From: Heracleum sosnowskyi
Lineage: Eukaryota > Streptophyta > Magnoliopsida > Apiales > Apiaceae
Reading direction: 5' to 3'
NCBI GenBank assembly: GCA_030848705.1
Contig: JAUIZM010000095.1
Coordinates: 62,001 to 126,000, forward strand
Length of the DNA: 64,000 nt
Part shown: piece by piece, positions 50,501 through 63,130 of the stretch
Numbering within the stretch: the first letter of the stretch is position 1
Layout of the letters: every line of letters begins with the position of its first letter
Notes under the pieces: model-generated
What the model saw: the letters and a program-made list of their open reading frames with translations, nothing else
Database searches by the model: none
Told to the model about the DNA's origin: nothing
Program-made: the position numbers and the translations under genes

Positions 50501-52926
50501 AAAAATGTCCGGAACCTCGTTTTTTGAGCGCGTGAAAATGCCAGTGAAACCAGTTTTGGGCCGAAAAGTGGGTTTTTTCCCATTTTCGGGGGTCGAAAAA
50601 ACCAATTTGCGGAAATGAAATTTCGCGTTTTTTGGTCCGTACGTCCATTTTGTACCTCTATTTTAGCACGTGACAAAAAAAATCGGAAGAAAAATATCCG
50701 GAACCTCGTTTTTTGAGCGCGTGAAAATGCCAGTGAAACTAGTTTTGGGCCGAAAAGTATGTTTTTTCCCATTTTCGGGGGTCGAAAAAACCCATTTCCG
50801 GAAATGAAATTTCGCGTTTTTTGGTCCGTACGTCCATTTTGTACCTCTATTTTAGCACGTGACAAAAAAAATCGGAATAAAAATGTCCGGAACCTCATTT
50901 TTTGAGCGCGTGAAAATGCCAGTGAAACGAGTTTTGGGCCGAAAAGTGGGTTTTTTCCCATTTTCGGGGGTCGAAAAAACCCATTTCTAGAAATGAAATT
51001 TCGCGTTTTTTGGTCCGTACGTCCATTTTATACCTCTATTTTAGCACGTGACAAAAAAAATCGGAAGAAAAATGTCCGTAACCTCGTTTTTTGAGTGCGT
51101 GAAAATGCCCCAGTGAAACTAGTTTTGGGCCAAAAAGTGGGTTTTTTCCCATTTTCGGGGGTCGAAAAACCCCATTTCCGGAAATGAAATTTCGCGTTTT
51201 TTGGTCCGTACGTCCATTTTGTACCTCTATTTTTGCACGTGACAAAAACAATTGGAAGAAAAATGTCCGGAACCTCGTTTTTTGAGCGTGTGAAAATGCC
51301 AGTGAAACCAGTTTTGGGCCAAAAAGTGGGTTTTTTCCCATTTTCGGGGGTCGAAAAAACCCATTTCCGGAAATGAAATTTCGCGTTTTTTGGTCCGTAC
51401 GTCCATTTTGTACCTCTATTTTAGCACGTGACAAAAAAAATCGGAAGAAAAATGTCCGGAACCTCATTTTTTGAGCGCGTGAAAATGCCAGTGAAACCAG
51501 TTTTGGGCCAAAAAGTGGGTTTTTTCCCATTTTCGGGGATCGAAAAAACCCATTTCCGGAAATGAAATTTCATGTTTTTTGGTCCGTACGTCCATTTTTA
51601 CCTCTATTTTAGCACGTGACAAAAAAAATCGGAAGAAAAATTTCCGGAACCTCGTTTTTTGAGCGCGTGAAAATGCCAGTGAAACCAGTTTTGGGCCAAA
51701 AAGTGGGTTTTTTCCCATTTTCGGAGGTCGAAAAAACCCATTTCCGGAAATGAAATTTCACGTTTTTTGGTCCGTACGTCCATTTTGTACCTCTATTTTA
51801 GCACGTGACAAAAAAAATCGGAAGAAAAATGTCCGGAACCTCGTTTTTTGAGCGCGTGAAAATGCCAGTGAAACCAGTTTTGGGCCGAAAAGTGGGTTTT
51901 TTCCCATTTTCGGGGGTCGAAAAAACCCATTTCCGGAAATGAAATTTCGCGTTTTTTGGTCCGTACGTCCATTTTGTACCTCTATTTTAGCACGTGACAA
52001 AAACAATTGGAAGAAAAATGTCCGGAACCTCGTTTTTTGAGCGTGTGAAAATGCCAGTGAAACCAGTTTTGGGTCAAAAAGTGGGTTTTTTTCCCATTTT
52101 CGGGGGTCGAAAAAACCCATTTCCGGAAATGAAATTTCGCGTTTTTTGGTCCGTACGTCCATTTTTACCTCTATTTTAGCACGTGACAAAAAAAATCGGA
52201 AGAAAAATGTCCGGAACCTCGTTTTTTGAGCGCGTGAAAATGCCAGTGAAACCAGTTTTGGGCCAAAAAGTGGGTTTTTTCCCATTTTCGGGGGTCGAAA
52301 AAACCCATTTCCGGAAATGAAATTTCGCGTTTTTTGGTCCGTACGTCCATTTTGTACCTCTATTTTAGCACGTGACAAAAAAAATCGGAAGAAAAATGTC
52401 CGGAACCTCGTTTTTTGAGCGCGTGAAAATGCCAGTGAAACCAGTTTTGGGCCAAAAAGTGGGTTTTTTCCCATTTTCGGGGGTCGAAAAAACCCATTTC
52501 CGGAAATGAAATTTCACGTTTTTTGGTCCGTACGTCCATTTTGTACCTCTATTTTAGCACGTGACAAAAAAAATCGGAAGAAAAATTTCCGGAACCTCGT
52601 TTTTTGAGCGCGTGAAAATGCCAGTGAAACCAGTTTTGGGCCGAAAAGTGGGTTTTTTCCCATTTTCGGGGGTCGAAAAAACCCATTTCCGGAAATGAAA
52701 TTTCGCGTTTTTTGGTCCGTACGTCCATTTTGTACCTCTATTTTAGCACGTGACAAAAAAAATCGGAAGAAAAATGTCCGGAACCTCGTTTTTTGAGCGC
52801 GTGAAAATGCCAGTGAAACCAGTTTTGGGCTGAAAAGTGGGTTTTTTCCCATTTTCGGGGGTCGAAAAAACCCATTTGCGGAAATGAAATTTCGCGTTTT
52901 TTGGTCCGTACGTCCATTTTGTACCT

Positions 52927-55900
52927 CTATTTTAGCACGTGACAAAAAAAATCGGAAGAAAAATGTCCGGAACCTCGTTTTTTGAGCGCGTGAAAATGCC
53001 AGTGAAACCAGTTTTGGGCCAAAAAGTGGGTTTTTTCCCATTTTCGGGGATCGAAAAAACCCATTTCCGGAAATGAAATTTCATGTTTTTTGGTCCGTAC
53101 GTCCATTTTTACCTCTATTTTAGCACGTGACAAAAAAAATCGGAAGAAAAATTTCCGGAACCTCGTTTTTTGAGCGCGTGAAAATGCCAGTGAAACCAGT
53201 TTTGGGCCAAAAAGTGGGTTTTTTTCCCATTTTCAGAGGTCGAAAAAACCCATTTCCGGAAATGAAATTTCGCGTTTTTTGGTCCGTACATCCATTTTGT
53301 ACCTCTATTTTAGCACGTGACAAAAAAAATCGGAAGAAAAATGTCCGGAACCTCGTTTTTTGAGCGCGTGAAAATGCCAGTGAAACCAGTTTTGGGCCAA
53401 AAAGTGGGTATTTTCCCATTTTCGGGGATCGAAAAAACCCATTTCCGGAAATGAAATTTCATGTTTTTTGGTCCGTACGTCCATTTTTACCTCTATTTTA
53501 GCACGTGACAAAAAAAATCGGAAGAAAAATTTCCGGAACCTCGTTTTTTGAGCGCGTGAAAATGCCAGTGAAACCAGTTTTTGGCCAAAAAGTGGGTTTT
53601 TTCCCATTTTCGGAGGTCGAAAAAACCCATTTCCGGAAATGAAATTTCACGTTTTTTGGTCCGTACGTCCATTTTGTACCTCTATTTTAGCACGTGATAA
53701 AAAAATCGGAAGAAAAATGTCCGGAACCTCGTTTTTTGAGCGCGTGAAAATGCCAGTGAAACCAGTTTTGGGCCAAAAAGTGGGTTTTTCCCATTTTCGG
53801 GGATCGAAAAAACCATTTCCGAAATGAAATTTCATGTTTTTTGGTCCGTACGTCCATTTTTACCTCTATTTTAGCACGTGACAAAAAAAATCGGAAGAAA
53901 AATTTCCGGAACCTCGTTTTTTGAGCGCGTGAAAATGCCAGTGAAACCAGTTTTGGGCCAAAAAGTGGGTTTTTTCCCATTTTCGGAGGTCGAAAAAACC
54001 CATTTCCGGAAATGAAATTTCACGTTTTTTAGTCCGTACGTCCATTTTGTACCTCTATTTTAGCACGTGACAAAAAAAATCGGAAGAAAAATGTACGGAA
54101 CCTCGTTTTTTGAGCGCGTGAAAATGCAGTGAAACCAGTTTTGGACCGAAAAGTGGGTTTTTTCCATTTTCGGGGGTCGAAAAAACCCATTTCCGGAAAT
54201 GAAATTTCGCGTTTTTTGGTCCGTACGTCCATTTTGTACCTCTATTTTAGCACGTGACAAAAACAATTGGAAGAAAAATGTCGGAACCTCGTGTTTTGAG
54301 CGTGTGAAAATGCCAGTGAAACCAGTTTTGGGTCAAAAAGTGGGTTTTTTTTCCATTTTCGGGGGTCGAAAAAACCCATTTCCGGAAATGAAATTTCGCG
54401 TTTTTTGGTCCGTACGTCCATTTGGTACCTCTATTTAGCACGTAACAAAAAAAATCGGAAGAAAAATGTCCGGAACCTCGTTTTTTGAGCGCGTGAAAAT
54501 GCCAGTGAAACCAGTTTTGGGCCGAAAAGTGGGTTTTTTCCATTTTCGGGGGTCGAAAAAACCCATTTCCGGAAATCAAATTTCGCGTTTTTTGGTCCGT
54601 ACGTCCATTTTGTACCTCTATTTTAGCACGTGACAAAAAAAATCGGAAGAAAAATGTCCGGAACCTCGTTTTTTGAGCGCGTGAAAATGCCAGTGATCCA
54701 GTTTTGGGCTGAAAAGTGGGTTTTTTCCCATTTTCGGGGGTCGAAAAAACCAATTTGCGGAAATGAAATTTCGCGTTTTTTGGTCCGTACGTCCATTTTG
54801 TACCTCTATTTTAGCACGTGACAAAAAAAATCGGAAGAAAAATTTCCGGAACCTCGTTTTTTGAGCGCGTGAAAATGCCAGTGAAACCAGTTTTGGGCCA
54901 AAAAGTGGGTTTTTTCCCATTTTCGGGGATCGAAAAAACCCATTTCCGGAAATGAAATTTCATGTTTTTTGGTCCGTACGTCCATTTTTACCTCTATTTT
55001 AGCACGTGACAAAAAAATCGGAAGAAAAATTTCCGGAACCTCGTTTTTTGAGCGCGTGAAAATGCCAGTGAAACCAGTTTTGGGCCAAAAAGTGGGTTTT
55101 TTCCCATTTTCAGAGGTCGAAAAAACCCATTTCCGGAAATGAAATTTCGCGTTTTTTGGTCCGTACATCCATTTTGTACCTCTATTTTAGCACGTGACAA
55201 AAAAAATCGGAAGAAAAATGTCGGAACCTCGTTTTTTGAGCGCGTGAAAATGCCAGTGAAACGAGTTTTGGGCCGAAAAGTGGGTTTTTTCCCATTTTCG
55301 GGGGTCGAAAAAACCCATTTCCGAAATGAAATTTCGCGTTTTTTGGTCCATACGTCCATTTTGTACCTCTATTTTAGCACGTGACAAAAAAAATCGGAAT
55401 AAAAATGTCCGGAACCTCGTTTTTTGAGCGCGTGAAAATGCCAGTTGAAACGAGTTTTGGGCCGAAAAGTGGGTTTTTTCCCATTTTCGGGGGTCGAAAA
55501 AACCCATTTCTAGAAATGAAATTTCGCGTTTTTTTGGTCCGTACGTCCATTTTCTACCTCTATTTTAGCACGTGACAAAAAAAATCGGAAGAAAAATGTC
55601 CGTAACCTCGTTTTTTGAGTGCGTGAAAATGCCCCAGTGAAACCAGTTTTTGGGCCAAAAAGTGGATTTTTTCCCATTTTCGGGGATCGAAAAAACCCAT
55701 TTCCGGAAATGAAATTTCATGTTTTTTGGTCCGTACGTCCATTTTTACCTCTATTTTAGCACGTGACAAAAACAATTGGAAGAAAAATGTCCGGAACCTC
55801 GTTTTTTGAGCATGTGAAAATGCCAGTGAAACCAGTTTTGGGCCAAAAAGTGGGTTTTTTCCCATTTTCGGGGGTCGAAAAAACCCATTTCCGGAAATGA

Positions 55901-56540
55901 AATTTCGCGTTTTTTGGTCCGTACGTCCATTTTTACCTCTATTTTAGCACGTGACAAAAAAAATCGGAAGAAAAATTTCCGGAACCTCGTTTTTTGAGCG
56001 CGTGAAAATGCCAGTGAAACCAGTTTTGGGCCGAAAAGTGGGTTTTTTTCCCATTTTCGGAGGTCGAAAAAACCCATTTCCGGAAATCAAATTTCGCGTT
56101 TTTTGGTCCGTACGTCCATTTTGTACCTCTATTTTAGCACGTGACAAAAAAAATCGGAAGAAAAATGTCCGGAACCTCGTTTTTTGAGCGCGTGAAAATG
56201 CCAGTGAAACCAGTTTTGGGCGGAAAAGTGGGTTTTTTCCCATTTTCGGGGGTCGAAAAAACCATTTCCGAAATCAAATTTCGCGTTTTTTGGTCCGTAC
56301 GTCCATTTTGTACCTCTATTTTAGCACGTGACAAAAAAAATCAGAAGAAAAATGTCCGGAACCTCGTTTTTTGAGCGCGTGAAAATGCCAGTGATCAGTT
56401 TTGGGCCGAAAAGTGGGTTTTTTCCCATTTTCGGGGGTCGAAAAAACCAATTTGCGGAAATGAAATTTCGCGTTTTTTGGTCCGTACGTCCATTTTGTAC
56501 CTCTATTTTAGCACGTGACAAAAAAAATCAGAAGAAAAAT
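52927..56540 (+). repeat. Segmental duplication 1, copy b, with many one-base deletions
   Basis: It matches 46881-50500 in variant order but lacks about eleven bases in scattered single-base steps: for example near 53817, 54127, 54283, 54433, 55245, 55323 and 56266. Substitutions are rare by comparison. Confidence 0.83.
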
Positions 56541-57630
56541 GTCCGGACCTCGTTTTTTGAGCGCGTGAAAATGCCAGTGAAACCAGTTTTGGGCGGAAAA
56601 GTGGGTTTTTTCCCATTTTCGGGGGTCGAAAAAACCCATTTGCGGAAATGAAATTTCGCGTTTTTTGGTCCGTACGTCCATTTTGTACCTCTATTTTAGC
56701 ACGTGACAAAAAAAATCGGAAGAAAAATGTCCGGAACCTCGTTTTTTGAGCGCGTGAAAATGCCAGTGAAACCAGTTTTGGGCGGAAAAGTGGGTTTTTT
56801 CCATTTTCGGGGGTCGAAAAAACCATTTCCGGAAATCAAATTTCGCGTTTTTTGGTCCGTACGTCCATTTTGTACCTCTATTTTAGCACGTGACAAAAAA
56901 AATCAGAAGAAAAATGTCCGGAACCTCGTTTTTTGAGCGCGTGAAAATGCCAGTGATCCAGTTTTGGGCCGAAAAGTGGGTTTTTTCCCATTTTCGGGGG
57001 TCGAAAAAACCAATTTGCGGAAATGAAATTTCGCGTTTTTTGGTCCGTACGTCCATTTTGTACCTCTATTTTAGCACGTGACAAAAAAATCAGAAGAAAA
57101 ATGTCCGGAACCCTCGTTTTTTGAGCGCGTGAAAATGCCAGTGAAACCAGTTTTGGGCGGAAAAGTGGGTTTTTTCCCATTTTCGGGGGTCGAAAAAACC
57201 CATTTGCGGAAATGAAATTTCGCGTTTTTTGGTCCGTACGTCCATTTTGTACCTCTATTTTAGCACGTGACAAAAACAATTGGAAGAAAAATGTCCGGAA
57301 CCTCGTTTTTTGAGCGCGTGAAAATGCCAGTGAAACCAGTTTTGGGCCGAAAAGTGGGTTTTTTCCCATTTTCGGGGGTCGAAAAAACCCATTTCCGGAA
57401 ATCAAATTTCACGTTTTTTTGGTCCGTACGTCCATTTTGTACCTCTATTTTAGCACGTGACAAAAAAAATCGGAAGAAAAATGTCCGGAACCTCGTTTTT
57501 TGAGCGCGTGAAAATGCCAGTGATCCAGTTTTGGGCTGAAAAGTGGGTTTTTTCCCATTTTCGGGGGTCGAAAAAACAATTTGCGGAAATGAAATTTCGC
57601 GTTTTTTGGTCCGTACGTCATTTTGTACCT

Positions 57631-60050
57631 CTATTTTAGCACGTGACAAAAAAAATCGGAAGAAAAATTTCCGGAACCTCGTTTTTTGAGCGCGTGAAAA
57701 TGCCAGTGAAACCAGTTTTGGGCCAAAAAGTGGGTTTTTTCCCATTTTCGGGGATCGAAAAAACCCATTTCCGGAAATGAAATTTCATGTTTTTTGGTCC
57801 GTACGTCCATTTTTACCTCTATTTTAGCACGTGACAAAAAAATCGGAAGAAAAATTTCCGGAACCTCGTTTTTTGAGCGCGTGAAAATGCCAGTGAAACC
57901 AGTTTTGGGCCAAAAAGTGGGTTTTTTCCATTTTCAGAGGTCGAAAAAACCCATTTCCGGAAATGAAATTTCGCGTTTTTTGGTCCGTACATCCATTTTG
58001 TACCTCTATTTTAGCACGTGACAAAAAAAATCGGAAGAAAAATGTCCGGAACCTCGTTTTTTGAGCGCGTGAAAATGCCAGTGAAACTAGTTTTGGGCCA
58101 AAAAGTGGGTTTTTTCCCATTTTCGGGGATCGAAAAAACCCATTTCCGGAAATGAAATTTCATGTTTTTTGGTCGTACGTCCATTTTTACCTCTATTTTA
58201 GCACGTGACAAAAAAAATCGGAAGAAAAATTTCCGGAACCTCGTTTTTTGAGCGCGTGAAAATGCCAGTGAAACCAGTTTTGGGCCAAAAAGTGGGTTTT
58301 TTCCATTTTCGGAGGTCGAAAAAACCCATTTCCGGAAATGAAATTTCGCGTTTTTTGGTCCGTACGTCCATTTTGTACCTCTATTTTAGCACGTGATAAA
58401 AAAAATCGGAAGAAAAATGTCCGGAACCTCGTTTTTTGAGCGCGTGAAAATGCCAGTGAAACCAGTTTTGGGCCAAAAAGTGGGTTTTTTTCCCATTTTC
58501 GGGGATCGAAAAAACCCATTTCCGGAAATGAAATTTCATGTTTTTTGGTCCGTACGTCCATTTTTACCTCTATTTTAGCACGTGACAAAAAAAATCGGAA
58601 GAAAAATTTCCGGAACCTCGTTTTTTGAGCGCGTGAAAATGCCAGTGAAACCAGTTTTGGGCCAAAAAGTGGGTTTTTTTCCCATTTTCGGAGGTCGAAA
58701 AAACCCATTTCGGAAATGAAATTTCGCGTTTTTTGGTCCGTACGTCCATCTTGTACCTCTATTTTAGCACGTGACAAAAAAAATCGGAAGAAAAATGTCC
58801 GGAACCTCGTTTTTTGAGCGCGTGAAAATGCCAGTGAAACCAGTTTTGGGCCGAAAAGTGGGTTTTTTCCATTTTCGGGGGTCGAAAAAACCATTTCCGG
58901 AAATCAAATTTCGCGTTTTTTGGTCCGTACGTCCATTTTGTACCTCTATTTTAGCACGTGACAAAAAAAATCGGAAGAAAAATGTCCGGAACCTCGTTTT
59001 TTGAGCGCGTGAAAATGCCAGTGATCCAGTTTTGGGCTGAAAAGTGGGTTTTTTCCCATTTTCGGGGGTCGAAAAAACCAATTTGCGGAAATGAAATTTC
59101 GCGTTTTTTGGTCCGTACGTCCATTTTGTACCTCTATTTTAGCACGTGACAAAAAAAATCGGAAGAAAAATTTCCGGAACCTCGTTTTTTGAGCGCGTGA
59201 AAATGCCAGTGAAACCAGTTTTGGGCCGAAAAGTAGGTTTTTTCCCATTTTCGGGGGTCGAAAAAACCCATTTTCGGAAATGAAATTTCGCGTTTTTTGG
59301 TCCGTACGTCCATTTTGTACCTCTATTTTAGCACGTGACAAAAAAAATCGGAATAAAAATGTCCGAACCTCGTTTTTTTGAGCGCGTGAAAATGCCAGTG
59401 AAACGAGTTTTGGGCCGAAAAGTGGGTTTTTTCCCATTTTCGGGGGTCGAAAAAACCCATTTCTAGAAATGAAATTTCGCGTTTTTTGGTCCGTACGTCC
59501 ATTTTATACCTCTATTTTAGCACGTGACAAAAAAAATCGGAAGAAAAATGTCCGTAACCTCGTTTTTTGAGTGCGTGAAAATGCCCCAGTGAAACCAGTT
59601 TTGGGCCAAAAAATGGGTTTTTTCCCATTTTCGGGGGTCGAAAAACCCATTTCCGGAAATGAAATTTCGTGTTTTTTGGTCCGTACGTCCATTTTGTACC
59701 TCTATTTTAGCACGTGACAAAAACAATTGGAAGAAAAATGTCCGGAACCTCGTTTTTTGAGCATGTGAAAATGCCAGTGAAACCAGTTTTGGGCCAAAAA
59801 GTGGGTTTTTTCCCATTTTCGGGGGGTCGAAAAAACCCATTTCCGGAAATGAAATTTCGCGTTTTTTGGTCCGTACGTCCATTTTGTACCTCTATTTTAG
59901 CACGTGACAAAAAAAATCGGAAGAAAAATGTCCGGAACCTCATTTTTTGAGCGCGTGAAAATGCCAGTGAAACCAGTTTTGGGCCAAAAAGTGGGCTTTT
60001 TCCCATTTTCGGGGAACGAAAAAACCCATTTCCGGAAATGAAATTTCATG
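57631..60050 (+). repeat. Segmental duplication 2, copy b
   Basis: It is the counterpart of 41407-44815 without the 944-bp duplication. It also carries scattered one-base deletions (58174, 58710, 58892, 59365). Confidence 0.72.
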
Positions 60051-62449
60051 TTTTTTGGTCCGTACGTCCATTTTTACCTCTATTTTAGCACGTGACAAAA
60101 AAAATCGGAAGAAAAATATCCGGAACCTCGTTTTTTGAGCGCGTGAAAATGCCAGTGAAACCAGTTTTGGGCCAAAAAGTGGGTTTTTTCCCATTTTCGG
60201 AGGTCGAAAAAACCCATTTCCGGAAATGAAATTTCGCGTTTTTTGGTCCGTACGTCCATTTTGTACCTCTATTTTAGCACGTGACAAAAAAAATCGGAAG
60301 AAAAATGTCCGGAACCTCGTTTTTGAGCGCGTGAAAATGCCAGTGAAACCAGTTTTGGGTCAAAAAGTGGGTTTTTTTCCATTTTCGGGGGTCGAAAAAA
60401 CCATTTCCGAAATGAAATTTCGCGTTTTTTTGGTCCGTACGTCCATTTTGTACCTCTATTTTAGCACGTGACAAAAAAAATCGGAAGAAAAATGTCCGGA
60501 ACCTCGTTTTTTGAGCGCGTGAAAATGCCAGTGATCCAGTTTTGGGCTGAAAAGTGGGTTTTTTCCCATTTTCGGGGGTCGAAAAAAACCAATTTGCGGA
60601 AATGAAATTTCGCGTTTTTTGGTCCGTACGTCCATTTTGTACCTCTATTTTAGCACGTGACAAAAAAATCGGAAGAAAAATTTCCGGAACCTCGTTTTTT
60701 GAGCGCGTGAAAATGCCAGTGAAACAGTTTTGGGCCAAAAAGTGGGTTTTTTCCCATTTTCGGGGATCGAAAAAAACCCATTTCCGGAAATGAAATTTCA
60801 TGTTTTTTGGTCCGTACGTCCATTTTTACCTCTATTTTAGCACGTGACAAAAAAAATCGGAAGAAAAATTTCCGGAACCTCGTTTTTTGAGCGCGTGAAA
60901 ATGCCAGTGAAACCAGTTTTGGGCCAAAAAGTGGGTTTTTTCCCATTTTCAGAGGTCGAAAAAACCCATTTCCGGAAATGAAATTTCGCGTTTTTTGGTC
61001 CGTACATCCATTTTGTACCTCTATTTTAGCACGTGACAAAAAAAATCGGAAGAAAAATGTCCGGAACCTCGTTTTTTGAGCGCGTGAAAATGCCAGTGAA
61101 ACCAGTTTTGGGCCAAAAAGTGGGTTTTTTCCCATTTTCGGGGGTCGAAAAAACCCATTTCCGGAAATGAAATTTCGCGTTTTTTGGTCCGTACGTCCAT
61201 TTTGTACCTCTATTTTAGCACGTGACAAAAAAAATCGGAAGAAAAATGTCCGGAACCTCGTTTTTTGAGCGCGTGAAAATGCCAGTGATCCAGTTTTGGG
61301 CTGAAAAGTGGGTTTTCCCTTAAGTGGGTTTTTTCCCATTTTCGGGGGTCGAAAAAACCAATTTGCGGAAATGAAATTTCGCGTTTTTTGGTCCGTACGT
61401 CCATTTTGTACCTCTATTTTAGCACGTGACAAAAAAAATCGGAAGAAAAATTTCCGGAACCTCGTTTTTTGAGCGCGTGAAAATGCCAGTGAAACCAGTT
61501 TTGGGCCAAAAAGTGGGTTTTTTCCCATTTTCGGGGATCGAAAAAACCCATTTCCGGAAATGAAATTTCATGTTTTTTGGTCCGTACGTCCATTTTTACC
61601 TCTATTTTAGCACGTGACAAAAAAAATCGGAAGAAAAATTTCCGGAACCTCGTTTTTTGAGCGCGTGAAAATGCCAGTGAAACCAGTTTTGGGCCAAAAA
61701 GTGGGTTTTTTCCCATTTTCAGAGGTCGAAAAAACCCATTTCCGGAAATGAAATTTCGCGTTTTTTGGTCCGTACATCCATTTTGTACCTCTATTTTAGC
61801 ACGTGACAAAAAAAATCGGAAGAAAAATGTCCGGAACCTCGTTTTTTGAGCGCGTGAAAATGCCAGTGAAACCAGTTTTGGGCCAAAAAGTGGGTTTTTT
61901 CCCATTTTCGGGGATCGAAAAAACCCATTTCCGGAAATGAAATTTCATGTTTTTTGGTCCGTACGTCCATTTTTACCTCTATTTTAGCACGTGACAAAAA
62001 AAATCGGAAGAAAAATTTCCGGAACCTCGTTTTTTGAGCGCGTGAAAATGCCAGTGAAACCAGTTTTGGGCCAAAAAGTGGGTTTTTTCCCATTTTCGGA
62101 GGTCGAAAAAACCCATTTCCGGAAATGAAATTTCACGTTTTTTGGTCCATACGTCCATTTTGTACCTCTATTTTAGCACGTGATAAAAAAAATCGGAAGA
62201 AAAATGTCCGGAACCTCGTTTTTTGAGCGCGTGAAAATGCCAGTGAAACCAGTTTTGGGCCAAAAAGTGGGTTTTTTCCCATTTTCGGGGATCGAAAAAA
62301 CCCATTTCCGGAAATGAAATTTCATGTTTTTTGGTCCGTACGTCCATTTTTACCTCTATTTTAGCACGTGACAAAAAAAATCGGAAGAAAAATTTCCGGA
62401 ACCTCGTTTTTTGAGCGCGTGAAAATGCCAGTGAAACCAGTTTTGGGCC

Positions 62450-63130
62450 AAAAAGTGGGTTTTTTCCCATTTTCGGAGGTCGAAAAAACCCATTTCCGGA
62501 AATGAAATTTCACGTTTTTTAGTCCGTACGTCCATTTTGTACCTCTATTTTAGCACGTGACAAAAAAAATCGGAAGAAAAATGTACAGAACCTCGTTTTT
62601 TGAGCGCGTGAAAATGCCAGTGAAACCAGTTTTGGACCGAAAAGTGGGTTTTTTCCCATTTTCGGGGGTCGAAAAAACCCATTTCCGGAAATGAAATTTC
62701 GCGTTTTTTGGTCCGTACGTCCATTTTGTACCTCTATTTTAGCACGTGACAAAAACAATTGGAAGAAAAATGTCCGGAACCTCGTGTTTTGAGCGTGTGA
62801 AAATGCCAGTGAAACCAGTTTTGGGTCAAAAAGTGGGTTTTTTTCCATTTTCGGGGGTCGAAAAAACCCATTTCCGGAAATGAAATTTCGCGTTTTTTGG
62901 TCCGTACGTCCATTTTGTACCTCTATTTTAGCACGTGACAAAAAAAATCGGAAGAAAAATGTCCGGAACCTCGTTTTTTGAGCGCGTGAAAATGCCAGTG
63001 ATCCAGTTTTGGGCTGAAAAGTGGGTTTTTTCCCATTTTCGGGGGTCGAAAAAACCAATTTGCGGAAATGAAATTTCGCGTTTTTTGGTCCGTACGTCCA
63101 TTTTGTACCTCTATTTTAGCACGTGACAAA
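62450..63130 (+). repeat. Duplicate of 44900-45590 within the array
   Basis: It shares the private GTACAGAACCTCG (45035 and 62583) and CTCGTGTTTTGAG variants with the earlier block at an offset of about 17549, showing a third long-range duplication in the array. Confidence 0.72.
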
